From the NCBI GenBank assembly GCA_011319805.1, contig SJRY01000087.1, forward strand, positions 1 through 19,617: 19,617 nucleotides of DNA, written 5' to 3'. This stretch comes from Macrocybe gigantea (taxonomy: Eukaryota; Basidiomycota; Agaricomycetes; Agaricales; Callistosporiaceae). Below, piece after piece: positions 1 to 10,013 of this stretch. The notes under the pieces were generated by a model. The model searched no databases. It had not been told where the DNA came from and saw only the letters and a list, made by a program, of their open reading frames with translations. The first letter of the stretch is position 1. Every line of letters starts with the position of its first letter. The translations under genes were made by a program, and so were the position numbers.

Positions 1-1218
1 TTTGCTATATGCTTTTCAAGATCCCCAATACGTTTACCTCGCCATGGAGTATGTGCCTGGAGGCGACTTCCGGACTCTTTTGAATAACTCGGGTGTTCTC
101 AAAGAAGAACATGCCCGCTTTTATATCACCGAGATGTTTGCAGCCGTAACTGAGCTGCATAAGTTAGGATACATTCACCGCGACCTAAAGCCCGAGGTAA
201 GCTACCTGGAATTCTTGCTTTCGGACGGTCGACAATCTCCTCGCTCATCCCTTTCAACTCAGAATTTCTTGGTGGACGGTACTGGCCATGTCAAATTGAC
301 AGATTTTGGCCTCGCAACTGGAGCCCTCAACCCGAGGCGCATCGAGTCTTTAAAAATCAAGGTCAGCAACTACCAGGATAAGAAAAATATGTGCTAACGT
401 CAATATCTAGCTCGAAAAAGTCAAAGATAATCAAATCATCCATCGGTCGACGATGGAACGTCGTTCCATCTACCGTTCTATCCGAAACGAAGACCCGAGA
501 TATGCTGATTCAATAGTCGGCTCACCTGACTACATGGTAGGTGCTACGCATGGCTTTGAAACAGTTGCTTTCTTGACCTCCATACAAGGCGCCTGAAGTT
601 CTCCGCGGAAAACCATACACCTACTCCGTAGACTATTGGTCGCTCGGCTGTATCCTATTTGAATTCCTCGCCGGCTTCCCTCCATTCAGTGGAAGCACTC
701 CGGAAGAAACTTGGACCAATCTAAAAAATTGGACAAAAGTGCTCCGCAGGCCAGAATACGACAAACCTGAGGATCTCATATTCAATCTCACTGATATTGC
801 CTGGGACTGTATCACTAGGTGATGAATCATCTGACAGTGATCATGTGCATTTATGACTGACTGTCTGGGTCAGGCTGATCTCTCATGCCAGCGTCCGTTA
901 CTCGACGCAGGAGCAAGTTTCGGCCCACCCCTTCTTCGCGGTGTGAAATGGGATGATCTTCGCGGTGTCCGCGCTCCCTTCGTTCCTTCACTGGACTCCG
1001 ACATCGACACCGGATACTACGACGATTTCACTTCCGCCGAAGACATGGCGAAATACGCCGAAGTGCGCGAGAAGCAACGCAACGTCGACCGCGTCAAAGA
1101 GAATGACGAACCATTCAGCAGGGGAGTTTGGGTCGGTTTCACGTTCGGAAAGAACGGGCCTGGCCCTAAGACGGCCTTTGGTGGCTACGATGACGGTGCT
1201 CTGGCGACAATTTTCTGA
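1..1218 (+). CDS. DBF2: Dbf2/Sid2-type AGC (NDR-family) protein kinase, 3' part, with one frame break
   Basis: Ser/Thr kinase of the mitotic-exit/septation network (with Mob1), acting at spindle poles and the division site. The window begins inside the N-lobe ([20 protein letters not shown]). Exons: <2-196, 263-361, 411-536, 589-818, 874-1218. Visible motifs: catalytic HRDLKPEN across intron 1, DFG in LTDFGLATG, the family insert after it, activation segment SIVGSPDYM joined to APEVLRG across intron 3, and the C-terminal hydrophobic motif [19 protein letters not shown] and [12 protein letters not shown] favour Dbf2/Sid2 over Cbk1/Cot1, whose loop usually reads STVGTPDY. Odd: exon 5 is in frame through HPFFA (to 940) but the next conserved block, GVKWDDLRG, lies in the -1 frame, so one base is missing at about 940 and the literal reading stops at 944-946. 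Intron 1 (66 nt) has no stop in frame. Family call is firm; the N-terminus is outside the window. Confidence 0.93.
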
Positions 1219-1826
1219 GTTCGGGTGACACTTTCCTCTCCTTCTGGTGCTTGATGGATGTTTCAGCAAGACGCCCCATAATGTGTACAACATGCCTCTC
1301 GCTTTGTCAGTTGTCGTGCAAATCGTTACATACCCCGTATACCTTATCAATTCGTTCTAGCGTTGAATTAACCTTGAAACGTTCGTGTGGTGTCTTCAAA
1401 TATTCCCCCATATCGCATCACTCCTCGTGAACAACCAAACGACACCTGAAACTGTAGTAGCTGAATAAAAAGGTAGATACACGAGACGAAAAATTAGTTG
1501 AAGGACCGGACTAAGCTGGACGACATTCACAACGCATACATAAAAGTTAAAATAGCCAGAGTGCAAGCATCCCGAAAACTGGCAGACATGAGACATGCTA
1601 CGAGAGCGTTGACGACATTTCAGATCATGAATACCAGAATAACCGAGTCCTTTCATACCACTTGAAGCAGACTTGAGGCTCACTTTATTAGACAAAACTA
1701 TAGTGTATAGTCAGACCGTCGATTGTTTAGAGGCCAGCGCGACGTGCTGTAGCCTTGTGCAGTCTAAAAGGCCGGGCATACTATGTTACGAATTTAATAT
1801 CGAGTATTTGTCGAGCGAACGGGACT
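1219..1826. other. Intergenic spacer between two converging genes
   Basis: About 600 bases separate the kinase stop (+) from the stop of the unrecognised gene (-). It should hold both 3' UTRs and poly(A) sites. Short open frames here (for example 1396-1695 on the minus strand) show no family motif and no splice-linked continuation. I see no RNA gene or repeat. Confidence 0.5.
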
Positions 1827-2703
1827 TCAACTGACCTTAGGTCTCTTCTCCAATGATTGCAAGTCATCGTCAGAGTCATCTTCGGACTTGCGCTTCAAAC
1901 GAATTTGAAGGTCAATTTCCTGGGGCTGTCAAGCTTAACGTAAGGCCCAATTTTCTCAGGGAGCGATTAGCAAGCCTCCTTACCGGAGTAAAAGGCCCTG
2001 TGGAAGAGCCGGATGCGGACTGGGAGCCGTCGCTGGAGTCGACGGAAGACGGGGAGATCTCCATCTCAGTGTGTTCATCAAAATCCCAGTTCATTTCGGA
2101 TTCGTCAATGGGCACATCCAGGCGCCACTCGCAACCTTGTAGCGCCAGCTCCTCCTGAGCAGGAGCACGATCAACAGTCCGGGTCTTGGCATCGGCATCC
2201 TCGCCGATAAGCCAGTAAGAAACAGGCTCGTGTGCAGAGGCGGCCGGAGTTCGAGCGGGCGTACAGGCTACAGAATTCAAGGAAATGGTCGACAGGGATG
2301 CAGACGAAATGGTGGTGAGAGCGCTTGTTGTGCCGTTCGGCGTGGTGCAAATCAGAGTGTTTGGAATAATGCAACGGAGGGCAGGGCGCCTCTGAGGAGA
2401 ATGCTTCACCACCCCCTCCACATCGGGTAAAGTGGCCCCGTCGTTCCGAGTAGGGGATGCTGTCATGTCCAGAACCGGCAAAGGTAGGACACTGACGTTC
2501 CTTTGATCGCAACGAGCAGCTTTGAAGGTGTCGACTGTCAGGCCGAGCCGCTGAGCGCGCCTCTGCGCGTGATGAGTGGGACGGAAAGAGGTGCGGGTTA
2601 TATACGCGATATGATGATAATACCTGTTCGAGTGTCGGAGGATGGCGATCAGGTTACGGAAGTGAAGGGGGGCGATCATGACACTGTCAACTGCAGAAGC
2701 CAT
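1827..2703 (-). CDS. Unrecognised protein, Ser/Thr-rich with an acidic C-terminal half
   Basis: No family recognised. Proposed start is the ATG at 2703-2701 (MASAVDSVMIAPLHFRNLIA). A 63-nt intron (2623-2561, GTATTA...GCAGAG) joins LRHSNR to RAQRLGLTVDTFKAARC in frame. The protein then has a proline/serine/threonine-rich stretch, an acidic segment near DESEMNWDFDEHTEMEISP, and RRLANRSLRKLGLTLS. The literal frame ends at 1914-1912 (242 aa). Dropping one C from the CCCC run at 1922-1925 (minus strand) lets reading continue through QEIDLQIRLKRKSEDDSDD to a stop at 1829-1827 (about 270 aa). The Lys/Arg and Asp patches there resemble a nuclear-localisation tail, by inference only. The extra C may be an assembly insertion. 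Coding status rests on the long open frame and the clean intron; true start and end are uncertain. Confidence 0.5.
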
Positions 2704-4632
2704 TTGCAGAAGAGAGGAATTAAAACGACAGATAGGTCCGAACTGATGTGTGTTGGTCAATAGAGTGAAAGAGGTATCGTCGATGTTCGTTACACGCTCA
2801 ACGTGTATAGTGATATAGGCGTAAAGAGGGGGGAGAAGGGAAAACTCGAACGAAAGGAAAGTGCAGGTATGTGTGCACCGGCTGTTGCTTCTGTATCCCT
2901 GGTGCATCACCGCGCGCGTTATATGCCTTGAGCCTTGGACCCACAGATACTAAGGTCGCCACATAGAAGAAATTTGTAGACAAAAAACGACCACCTTGTT
3001 CAAGCTGCAGTGCCTCAGAAGTCCCATATGCGATGACCAGATGAGAACAAGGCAGCCTCCCCCCCTCATGACGAGGCAAGTTAGTCAGACTTTGAGCTGA
3101 TAGGCGCCCTCTTGACGGCGTCCTCTTTTTGTTTTCTGTTAAATTGCTTTGATCTTTCTTTGCCTTTTTGGGCTTCACCCTTTTTGTTTTCCGATGTCCA
3201 GGCACACATAGACCCGCGAGCTTTTGCACCTCTCAAAAATGGAAAAACTGATTATATCTATCGTGCACGTAGGAGATATGAAATACATCATCAGCACTCT
3301 TGCGAGTCATTCGCCACTCCGAACCGGTGTCTCTCCTCAGCTTGGTCCTGTCATAGCCTATGCCAGTTAACCGAACTCGTCCAGACTGGCGCATAGCTTT
3401 GCCTTGCATGCCAAAATTTCTCATTGGATATGTATGAAAAAGGCATTAAAATACCAAGGCCGATATCCAAGAATTCTGCTACCGTGTTCTCTACTGGTTT
3501 CTGGAACAAATTAGGCAGCTCACTTATTGCGTTGCATATCCAAGGAGCCCGTGCCCAGCGGCGAGAGTATAAGACGCGGAGCGCCGGGCTATTGTTCTGC
3601 TTCCCGAGGGACTGGCTATCTGCAACTTCTGTCAATTTAGATGCAGCGGTGAGGTCTCAATGACAATTTGAGCGTCGCGTCATGTCTTGCACCTGTGATG
3701 TGGACGGCGACATCCGCTCCAATTCAGAAGATGCTGAGAAACGTTGTGCATGTTGACCTGGTGACCCGGCCTACATCTGTCAGCACCAAAGAGTTCTTAC
3801 TGGACCACCGGATGGTCGGCTCAAATATACCGTATAGATTTTCTCACTTTCAACTCCAAATCGAATGGACCCACCGACGCAAAGAGCGACAAACCGGCCA
3901 ATCTAGTGGGCATCAAACAAGAAAGGGCTGGACTGCTGGTCGCTTCAATTCAATCGCCCTGGCTATTGTATTCCACAGATGAGGAACCCGCGGCGCTCCT
4001 TGTTCTCCTTGTTCACCCTCTTCTAGTCTGCCAATATCGACGGTATTTGGATTTTCAACCCAATGTGACTGTATGTTGCACCACACCTCTTAGCTTGAGA
4101 CCTGCGCTGAACCTAGCCAGCGGTGGCTGCTTCGCAAATTCTCCTCCTGGCTGAACGCAATGAACGCTTCCAACAGAAGTTGGTCACAACCCGCCTCCTG
4201 TGCTTCAATCCCTTGCTCCAGCTGGCCGTGCTTGTTCTTCCTTCACCTTAGGCCCAGGACAGCACGACGCCTGGACATAATGAGTCGAATCAGTCAAAAC
4301 TCGCATGTCTGTCGTTGGCGCTTGCCTCCGCAGGCAGCTTAGAGCTATACCGTAGTTATCACTGCCTTGTATATGGCCATCGTTCCATCTCAAGCAGAAA
4401 AATGTTCCTGAGAGTCATCACAAAATCCCTTTGTGGTGTCTGGTGGGCCAATAACGTTCAGAAGAAGAGGAATCATCATATTCGAAATATCTTTGGACCT
4501 CACAAGTCATGTTTCCATCCCAGTCGCGGAGTTGAAATGAGATTGTTTAAAAAAGGCAAATCATTTCTGACACGTGACATGCGCGTCGTTTGATCACGTT
4601 CTGGTCACATTTTTTTTTCCACCCACCGCAAA
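2704..4632. other. Long gene-poor spacer upstream of RPA12
   Basis: Nearly 2 kb between two divergent genes. Open frames exist on both strands (2798-3229 minus; 3424-3663, 3906-4154 and 4315-4593 plus). None carries a motif I recognise, a plausible chain of splice sites or a coding-like composition that extends past its own stops. No inverted repeats or tRNA-like boxes were noticed. The last 100 bases are probably the RPA12 promoter: a CACGTG at 4571-4576 and a T-rich tract just upstream of the ATG. Confidence 0.4.
4571..4576. promoter_or_regulatory. CACGTG palindrome upstream of RPA12
   Basis: A CACGTG hexamer lies about 57 bp upstream of the proposed RPA12 ATG. CACGTG is the core site of fungal bHLH factors such as Cbf1. 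A second copy sits in the OST5/YOP1 promoter. A hexamer is expected several times by chance in 19.6 kb, so only its position is suggestive. Confidence 0.3.
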
Positions 4633-5295
4633 ATGACAGGAGTAAAAGCACATAAAATTGGTCCGTCCGAAAGTTTCTTCAGCTTCTCTTTGGGTTGAGA
4701 TTCATTTCAGGTTCTCTGTTATTTTGTCCCATTTGTGGGACCCTACTGAATCTGCCGCAGGACGGCCAGGAGTCTGTCGAATGCGAGCAATGCGGTCACG
4801 AAGAGCCAGCCAGCTGTATGTCTGTGGACGAATCTCGCGATTTTTGGCCGTTCACTATTGTTGGTCCTGTCAGCATATGAAAATACTGAGATCACCACGC
4901 GATCGCATCCAGACGCATTTCCCAGCGCGTTGAGGCAGAAGCGCAAGACCCAGACAAAGAGGCATGAGACGGGTGATCGTGGCACGCTGGTAATTTCGCG
5001 CCGTCCGTCTCAGTCGAAAAGGACACGAATTGATTTTGTACCGGGTAGGTGTCTGAGAAGTGTCCAGCATGCGGCCATTTGGAAGCATATTCAAAAGAGA
5101 TGCAAGTGCGTGTCCAGGCCACGCTGATCAAACTCATGTTGCTAAACGAACGTCCCACTGTAGCTACGCAGTGCAGACGAGGGATCGACGATATTTTATA
5201 CGGTAATGGAACATGACCTTTGTGCCCCCGTGCCTGACTAACTTGCGCTTCTGTAGTGCACGAGTTGCAAGCATGGCTGGCGAGTTAACAACTGA
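4633..5295 (+). CDS. RPA12: RNA polymerase I subunit A12.2 (RPA12)
   Basis: TFIIS/RPB9-like subunit of RNA polymerase I that supports RNA cleavage and termination at rDNA in the nucleolus. Six exons: 4633-4660, 4711-4815, 4874-4989, 5049-5105, 5164-5202, 5257-5295, giving 127 aa (yeast Rpa12 is 125). N-terminal zinc ribbon: Cys15-Cys18 (FCPICG) and Cys34-Cys37 (CEQCG). Linker: SHPDAFPSALRQKRKTQTK. C-terminal TFIIS-type ribbon: Cys88-Cys91 (EKCPACGH) and Cys116-Cys119 (TCTSC), with the LRSADEGSTIFYT hairpin whose Asp107-Glu108 is the acidic pair expected at the polymerase active site. The start is set by a 28-nt first exon (MTGVKAHKIG) spliced to SLLFCPICG; no ATG lies in frame in exon 2. Every intron (50-59 nt) has GT...AG ends. 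No frame break. It converges on OST5 with 51 bp between stops. Confidence 0.97.
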
Positions 5296-5346
5296 AAAGG
5301 TGTACGGCCACACCACATGTAGCGTCTGGACGTTTTAAAAGTATAT

Positions 5347-5697
5347 TTATACATATACGCCTGCGCTGCAAAAGAGAGCGACGACGCCAAAGCCTCCCAA
5401 GACGCTTGCGAGGGCCGCAACACTGAGCTCACGGACGGGAAGGGTTTCCTTAGGCATTCTGCACAACAAGGGCGTTAGAGGAGGACAGAAGGAGAAGAAA
5501 TGGTGCGGCGAACGTGGTGAAGTAGAAGGCGAGTGCGAACGTGGCAGCCAGGAGCACAAAGGCGAGATACGGGAGGACTGCGACGGGGACGGCGGGCACA
5601 AAGGGAGGCAAGGCGGCGTGAAGGGCCTGAACGAGGACGGTGAGCTGGGCCGCTGTCTGAAATTGAGAAGATGTTATACTTTGAGGTCGCTGGCCAT
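5347..5697 (-). CDS. OST5: Oligosaccharyltransferase subunit OST5 (TMEM258 family)
   Basis: Small ER membrane subunit of the oligosaccharyltransferase that transfers N-glycans to nascent proteins. Model: exons 5697-5680, 5656-5514, 5458-5347, giving 90 aa (family about 80-90). Two membrane segments: residues about 33-53 (LPYLAFVLLAATFALAFYF) and about 66-87 (SVAALASVLGGFGVVALFC). The second follows MPKETLPVREL and ends in GVYV, the terminal signature also present in yeast Ost5 (GVYV) and animal TMEM258 (GIYV). Intron 2 (5513-5459, 55 nt) is ordinary, with a pyrimidine tract and a CTAAC. Intron 1, as read, is only 23 nt (5679-5657, GTATAA...TTTCAG). A splice there is required because the frame upstream stops and no other ATG fits, so the N-terminal MASDLK is less certain than the rest. 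It diverges from YOP1. Confidence 0.85.
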
Positions 5698-5832
5698 GGT
5701 TGCTGCAGAGAATTCGATTTGTTTGGCCGCATGCCAGCTAGAATGAAACAAACACGTGTCATCATCCCATATCAACCGCTCCTCCGCGACTCTTTTTTTT
5801 TCCACTTCAAACCCGCCACGTTCCTAACCACC
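5698..5832. promoter_or_regulatory. Divergent OST5/YOP1 promoter with central CACGTG
   Basis: Only 135 bp separate the two start codons, so both ER-membrane genes must share it. An 8-bp palindrome ACACGTGT (5752-5759) lies near the middle. A T-run followed by C-rich sequence lies just before the YOP1 ATG, in the CT-rich style common in fungal promoters. The shared control is inferred from geometry. Confidence 0.5.
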
Positions 5833-6576
5833 ATGTCTGCCGCTCAGAATATTCAGCAGCATCCCATCTTCGTTCAGGCCCAGAACAAGCTCAACCACTA
5901 CAATGCCCAGTTCGACAAGGAGGTGAGATCGCTATGTCTCGCCCACCCCTCGTTGCACGACTCACACCCATCCAGCTATCCAAGTATCCTGTCTTCGTCA
6001 CGCTGGAGCAGCGCACCCAAGTCCCAAAGACTTACTCGGCACTTGGTGCCTTAGCCCTCCTTGTCCTCCTTCATACCATCAACTCCGTTGCTTCGCCCGT
6101 CTCCAACCTCGTCGGCTGGGCCCTTCCCGCATATCTGTCGTTCAAGGCCATCGAGTCCCCTTCTCCAAACGATGACGTACAGTGGCTCACTTATTGGGTC
6201 GTCTTTGGCTTCTTTAATTTCCTTGAGAGCTTCGCCCTCGGTCTACTTCTTCACTACTTCTCCTGGTATTATGCAGTAAAGACCATCTTCATCATCTGGC
6301 TCCAACTCCCTGTCTTCCGCGTACGTGTCACTTTCTCAACTAAAATCTTTTCCCTTCGCTTCGCTGCTATTCTGCGCGTCGTTGCCCCTGACCAACATTC
6401 CTTATCTCCTTTTGATATATTACTCGTGTCCGCGGTTGCTAACGCCCATTTGTACACAGGGTGCCCAGACGACATATGTGACTGTCCTTAAGCCTCTCCT
6501 TTCCAATTTTTTGGCCTCTGCGCCTCGATCCACTCCGGCTCCTACCACTGAGCAGGCTCATGGTCACACGGAGTGA
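5833..6576 (+). CDS. YOP1: Reticulon-like ER-shaping protein YOP1 (REEP5/DP1/HVA22 family)
   Basis: Hairpin membrane protein that bends tubular ER together with reticulons and the Sey1/atlastin GTPase. Exons 5833-5922, 5976-6320, 6460-6576, giving 183 aa, close to yeast Yop1 (180). Order: hydrophilic N-terminus ending NHYNAQFDKE; LSKYPVFVTLEQRTQVPKTY; hydrophobic hairpin about residues 50-88 (LGALALLVLLHTINSVAS, LVGWALPAYLSFKAIES); the TB2/DP1 core VQWLTYWVVFGFFNFLESF; second hydrophobic hairpin about 98-140 ending LQLPVFR; then GAQTTYVTVLKPLL and a short polar tail. The ATG sits in ACCATGTCT just after a CT-rich leader. Introns are 53 and 139 nt; the second is the longest in the window. No frame break. 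Confidence 0.96.
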
Positions 6577-7012
6577 GCGAGGTCTTTTACATTCCTCGAC
6601 AGGCCAGGGCTTCGTGGGAGCACTTGCAGTCGGTTTTCCTGTTTGGGGGATCTATCTCAAAGTACATAGTAGAGTGTTTCTTTTCCTTCCTCTATGGTCC
6701 CCATCGTCATGTTTGTTTTACTATTATTGCCTCCTAATACACCTGCTGTAGCGCCCTGTTGCCTTTCTGTCGCCTCTCCGTTTATCTAACGAAATGCAGT
6801 TGCTGTTGGCCCCTTTCTGCTGTTCTTGAGGTGTTTTTGAATGTACCGGAGTTTTGCCTCCGCTGTGGCACAGTTAAACGTCATAGAGATTCAGAATGTC
6901 ATCATTGCGCACGCGACCGGAAATTCGTTAACCCGCGTATATCCATGTCCGTCATGAAAGATTAAGCAACAAGGTATCTAACTAGTAGAGGTAGTACCAT
7001 GATTAGTGTCCT
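6577..7012. other. Spacer between converging YOP1 and transporter A
   Basis: Holds the two 3' flanks. Short frames (6560-6751 and 6759-6965 plus) show no recognisable domain. I see no repeat or RNA gene. Confidence 0.45.
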
Positions 7013-9162
7013 TCAGTGTTTGATTTCTTCCACTGCTTTGATCCTGCCCCTGTCGTCCATCCGAGCCCTACAAAGGGACATCTGTGAGTGCAACTGGATA
7101 TCAAAGGACGACTGTCACGTACAATGCCTCGTCCTCGAGATCAGTCGTGTTCTTCACTCGGAGGTAAATCATCGGGAGCGCGAACAAGAGACCCGCAACG
7201 AGAAGCACCCAGGTCGAGAGGAAGATATTCATGAATCTGGCTCGCCGATTCAGCTTTCCATAACACATGTTTAGTGCGACAGCACTCACGGTCTCGAATC
7301 AGCGTCCGCAGCCCATGCTCCCGCGGCACCTGCAGACTGAAAGGCCTTGTCTATATATAAAAAAGAAGAAAGAACGATGTCAATCGAGAATAGGCATCTG
7401 GCATAAAGTGACGCACAGAAGCCAGCAAAGTGAGCCAGTTTGGCAGGGTCGTTGGACATGGCGCCCATGATCCAGTAGGCCGTCGTTTGCCACATTGCAT
7501 CAAGGATGCCGCAGAAGATGTAGAAGAAAATCTTGCCCGTATACTGACTATCGTTGATATCTATCCGTTGCTGATCTAGCCGCTCCGGTCCGTAATCTGC
7601 TCTCGTGTATTCCCTGTCCACAGACGGTCAGCTGGCTTTCGATCCGACGACGCTGGTGCAATCACTCACTTCTGGTAGAAATAGCCCCATATGTGTACGA
7701 AGAATACAAAAACGAATAGGATGGACCATCCCCAGAAGGCGCGCACACGACGCGACAGGTTCTGTCGGTCCAATAAAAATCCGATAGCGATCGAGCCAAA
7801 AATCTGCGCTATCCAGTAGACAAAGTTGTTCAGTGAGCGAGCGCGAATGTCAAATATCGTCCCATTGTAGTCATTAAATTCTGCCAGGACATCGTCAGCA
7901 CCAGCTTCGGAAACAACGAACAGGGACGGGCCGGTAACCGCACTCACGCCATGTGTAGAACCAGTTGGAGGCGAGGAACATTGGAAACAGTAAGACAATC
8001 ATTGGGTCGGTCTTCAATGCGTAATACAGGCCGAGAATTTCCGTTTTCCATGACGGATGGCGAGGTACGGTGACTTTCGTTCCGTCGGTCCGAATCATTT
8101 TGTCAGGATCCGCCATAGTCAAAGGAATGAAGACACCGATGAGGGTCAAGATAAGGAAGCCAATCTGAGCGAAGGAGTTCATCGGTATGAACGTTTCGAA
8201 GAGACATAAGCGACATACATAGGTGCCATTGCCAACTGCATGGGAAAAATGATGTCAATTGATATCAACAATTTTGAGGCTCAATGAAGTTCACCTCCGT
8301 TAGCCTGTGAGGGTGTTGGTCGAGTTCTTGCTGCAGAGAAAACTGGGATGATGGCTTACCGTAGAGTGAAAGTTTTGTCCAAATGCGACGGCAGCTCCCA
8401 CTACACCCCCCAAGTTGAAAATAGACCAAAATATGCCGACGAATCTGCCCTTCTGCGCTTCTGTCGGGTAGGCCATCATCAACGAACCTTGAGCAGTCCA
8501 AAGAAGGCCAGCACAGATTCCAAGGATGGCACCGGCGGCAATCACGAATCCAGTCGCGTTAGCATGAATATTCAAGGCCCTAAATATAAACCATTAACGG
8601 AATCAAGTCTCGGAACACTAGCAGGACATACAGATATGATCCGATGTAGAGAGCATAGCCCATAGAACCCAGAAGAAGCGTCAACTTGGAACCGAGTTTG
8701 TTGTTGATTGACCTAGAAAAAACATTCGATGATGAGCCAACATGTCTGTCACAAATGCTGGCAGACAAACCCCGCGAAGAATGCAGTGACCGCAAAAGTA
8801 GAATACAGTGCCGCGTTGCCTTGTGCACCCGTCTTGGTATCGACTCGACCTCCACCTCCCAGACCGTTCAGAGCATTAAAGAGGCCTGTCGTGTGATAGA
8901 CAATGAGAGATCAGGGTGCGACGCCCAGTCTTGACGAGGTCAGGATATTACCAGGGCACATGAAGCAAATGAAGCCGAGGAGGGACACCTACGCAGCGCA
9001 AGGCACCCATGAGCACGGTAACGGACGTAGAACAGCAGAAACACTGACTTGAGTTATGGGGTGGTAGTACATGCCTTTGATACCAGTCGGCCGTTCATAC
9101 ACAACTTTGCGTAACGCGGTATCGCTGGCATTTCCTTTCTCTTGGTCGGAAGCGTCGGCCAT
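7013..9162 (-). CDS. UNC93-like MFS membrane transporter, tandem copy A
   Basis: Polytopic membrane protein of the fungal UNC93-like (DUF895) branch of the MFS; substrate unknown. Thirteen exons: 9162-9049, 8988-8952, 8885-8771, 8712-8632, 8579-8360, 8304-8295, 8235-8219, 8164-7948, 7880-7670, 7613-7417, 7350-7290, 7236-7123, 7067-7013; 482 aa. Short cytosolic N-terminus (MADASDQEKGNASD), then about 12 membrane segments, among them VSLLGFICFMCPGLFNALNG, LTLLLGSMGYALYIGSYL, GICAGLLWTAQGSLMMAYPT, PMIVLLFPMFLASNWFYTW, FCGILDAMWQTTAYWIMG and STWVLLVAGLLFALPMIYL. WTAQGSLM, SNWFYTW and FQSAGAAGAW are typical of this family. Exons 6 and 7 are micro-exons of 10 and 17 nt that encode ANGVGNGTY with the flanking phase. 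The final exon was placed by matching DEALARMDD to copy B. No frame breaks. CT-rich DNA and a TATTTATA lie upstream. Confidence 0.93.
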
Positions 9163-9270
9163 TCTGAATAGAGGAGGGAGCAGAGAACCGGACGGGGCAG
9201 GCGCAAGTGGGCATAGAACGCCATCGTCCGATAGTCAATATAAATAGGCTACTTACCCCGAAACTGCATT

Positions 9271-9801
9271 CTATTGTGGACAAGTCCCACACCGGGAGTG
9301 TAGAACCATCTGACATTGCATGAGGTTCGGCACCCAATCAAGGGACAGCGCGTATGGAGATATGGGACCATCAGGTGGACGGCCTCGGCTCTCTAATTCG
9401 TCCATGAGGTTACGGAGGTAGATGGGTGACCATCGTGGTCTGGTATCATATTCCAGGTATCGGTCTCTACGGGCCCATATGCTTCTCAGTTCGCGAACTT
9501 GAGGACCTGCCTGGACCCACCATGTGAACGTTACCACGTCTTTTTTACTCAAGCCGCAATACGGCCCCGTTCCACAACGGGACTATGCCTCGAGACTCCC
9601 GCCGTGCATGGTCCGACAGTACAGAACGACTTCAACATCAATGCCATCAATGCCAATCAAAAGCGTATGCGCGTCCACCCAGAAGTAAGGTCTATCAACA
9701 CTTGCCCCACGAGTCCCCCTCACTGTCGACGCCAGAGGCCTACATTCGTTAACTCCCAGTACCACCGCAGATGCTTGCGATACTAACACCGCACCCCACA
9801 T
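9271..9801 (-). pseudogene. Degraded or chance open frame with one in-frame stop
   Basis: On the minus strand one frame runs from 9801 to 9271, broken only by a TAG at 9585-9583. Segments look protein-like (HTLLIGIDGIDVEVVLYCR; RYLEYDTRPRWSPIYLRNLM; ESRGRPPDGPISPYALSLD). I do not recognise a family. The upstream end runs into the left terminal repeat of the adjacent transposon relic, so its true start is not here. It sits directly upstream of transporter A. It may be a remnant of an older gene or element. Confidence 0.25.
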
Positions 9802-9825
9802 CGGACGGGCACCACTTTTCGAACA
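9781..9825 (+). repeat. Left terminal inverted repeat
   Basis: 45 nt beginning TACTAACACCGCACCCCACA and ending ACTTTTCGAACA. Its reverse complement recurs at 10648-10692 with one mismatch (A versus G in the run after GTTCGAAA). The outermost TA is the likely target duplication. Confidence 0.88.
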
Positions 9826-10013
9826 GTCACACAGTGACAGGTGACATGTTTGAACTCCGCTCGGCCCAGCGCTCGGACACTGAGGATGAGAACAATATAC
9901 CCCCGGAATGGATGAGGGGATGGGTCATTGATTATGTGATACTATACGGAATTGTTCACTTCTATCAAAATTATGCTGTGGTCTAACTAGTAATGCCATG
10001 GATTAAGATCTGT

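Noticed and set aside
925..950. Programmed ribosomal frameshift in the kinase
   Set aside because: No slippery heptamer or downstream stem was seen, and the family is not known to use frameshifting; a missing base is simpler.
940..1000. A short intron restoring the kinase frame
   Set aside because: The bases that would be removed encode the conserved GVKWDDLRG block, and no acceptor lies at a usable distance.
2798..3229. 143-codon basic open frame on the minus strand that might be an upstream exon of the unrecognised gene
   Set aside because: No splice donor in a suitable phase clearly joins it to the ATG-initiated exon at 2703, and the ATG model is sufficient.
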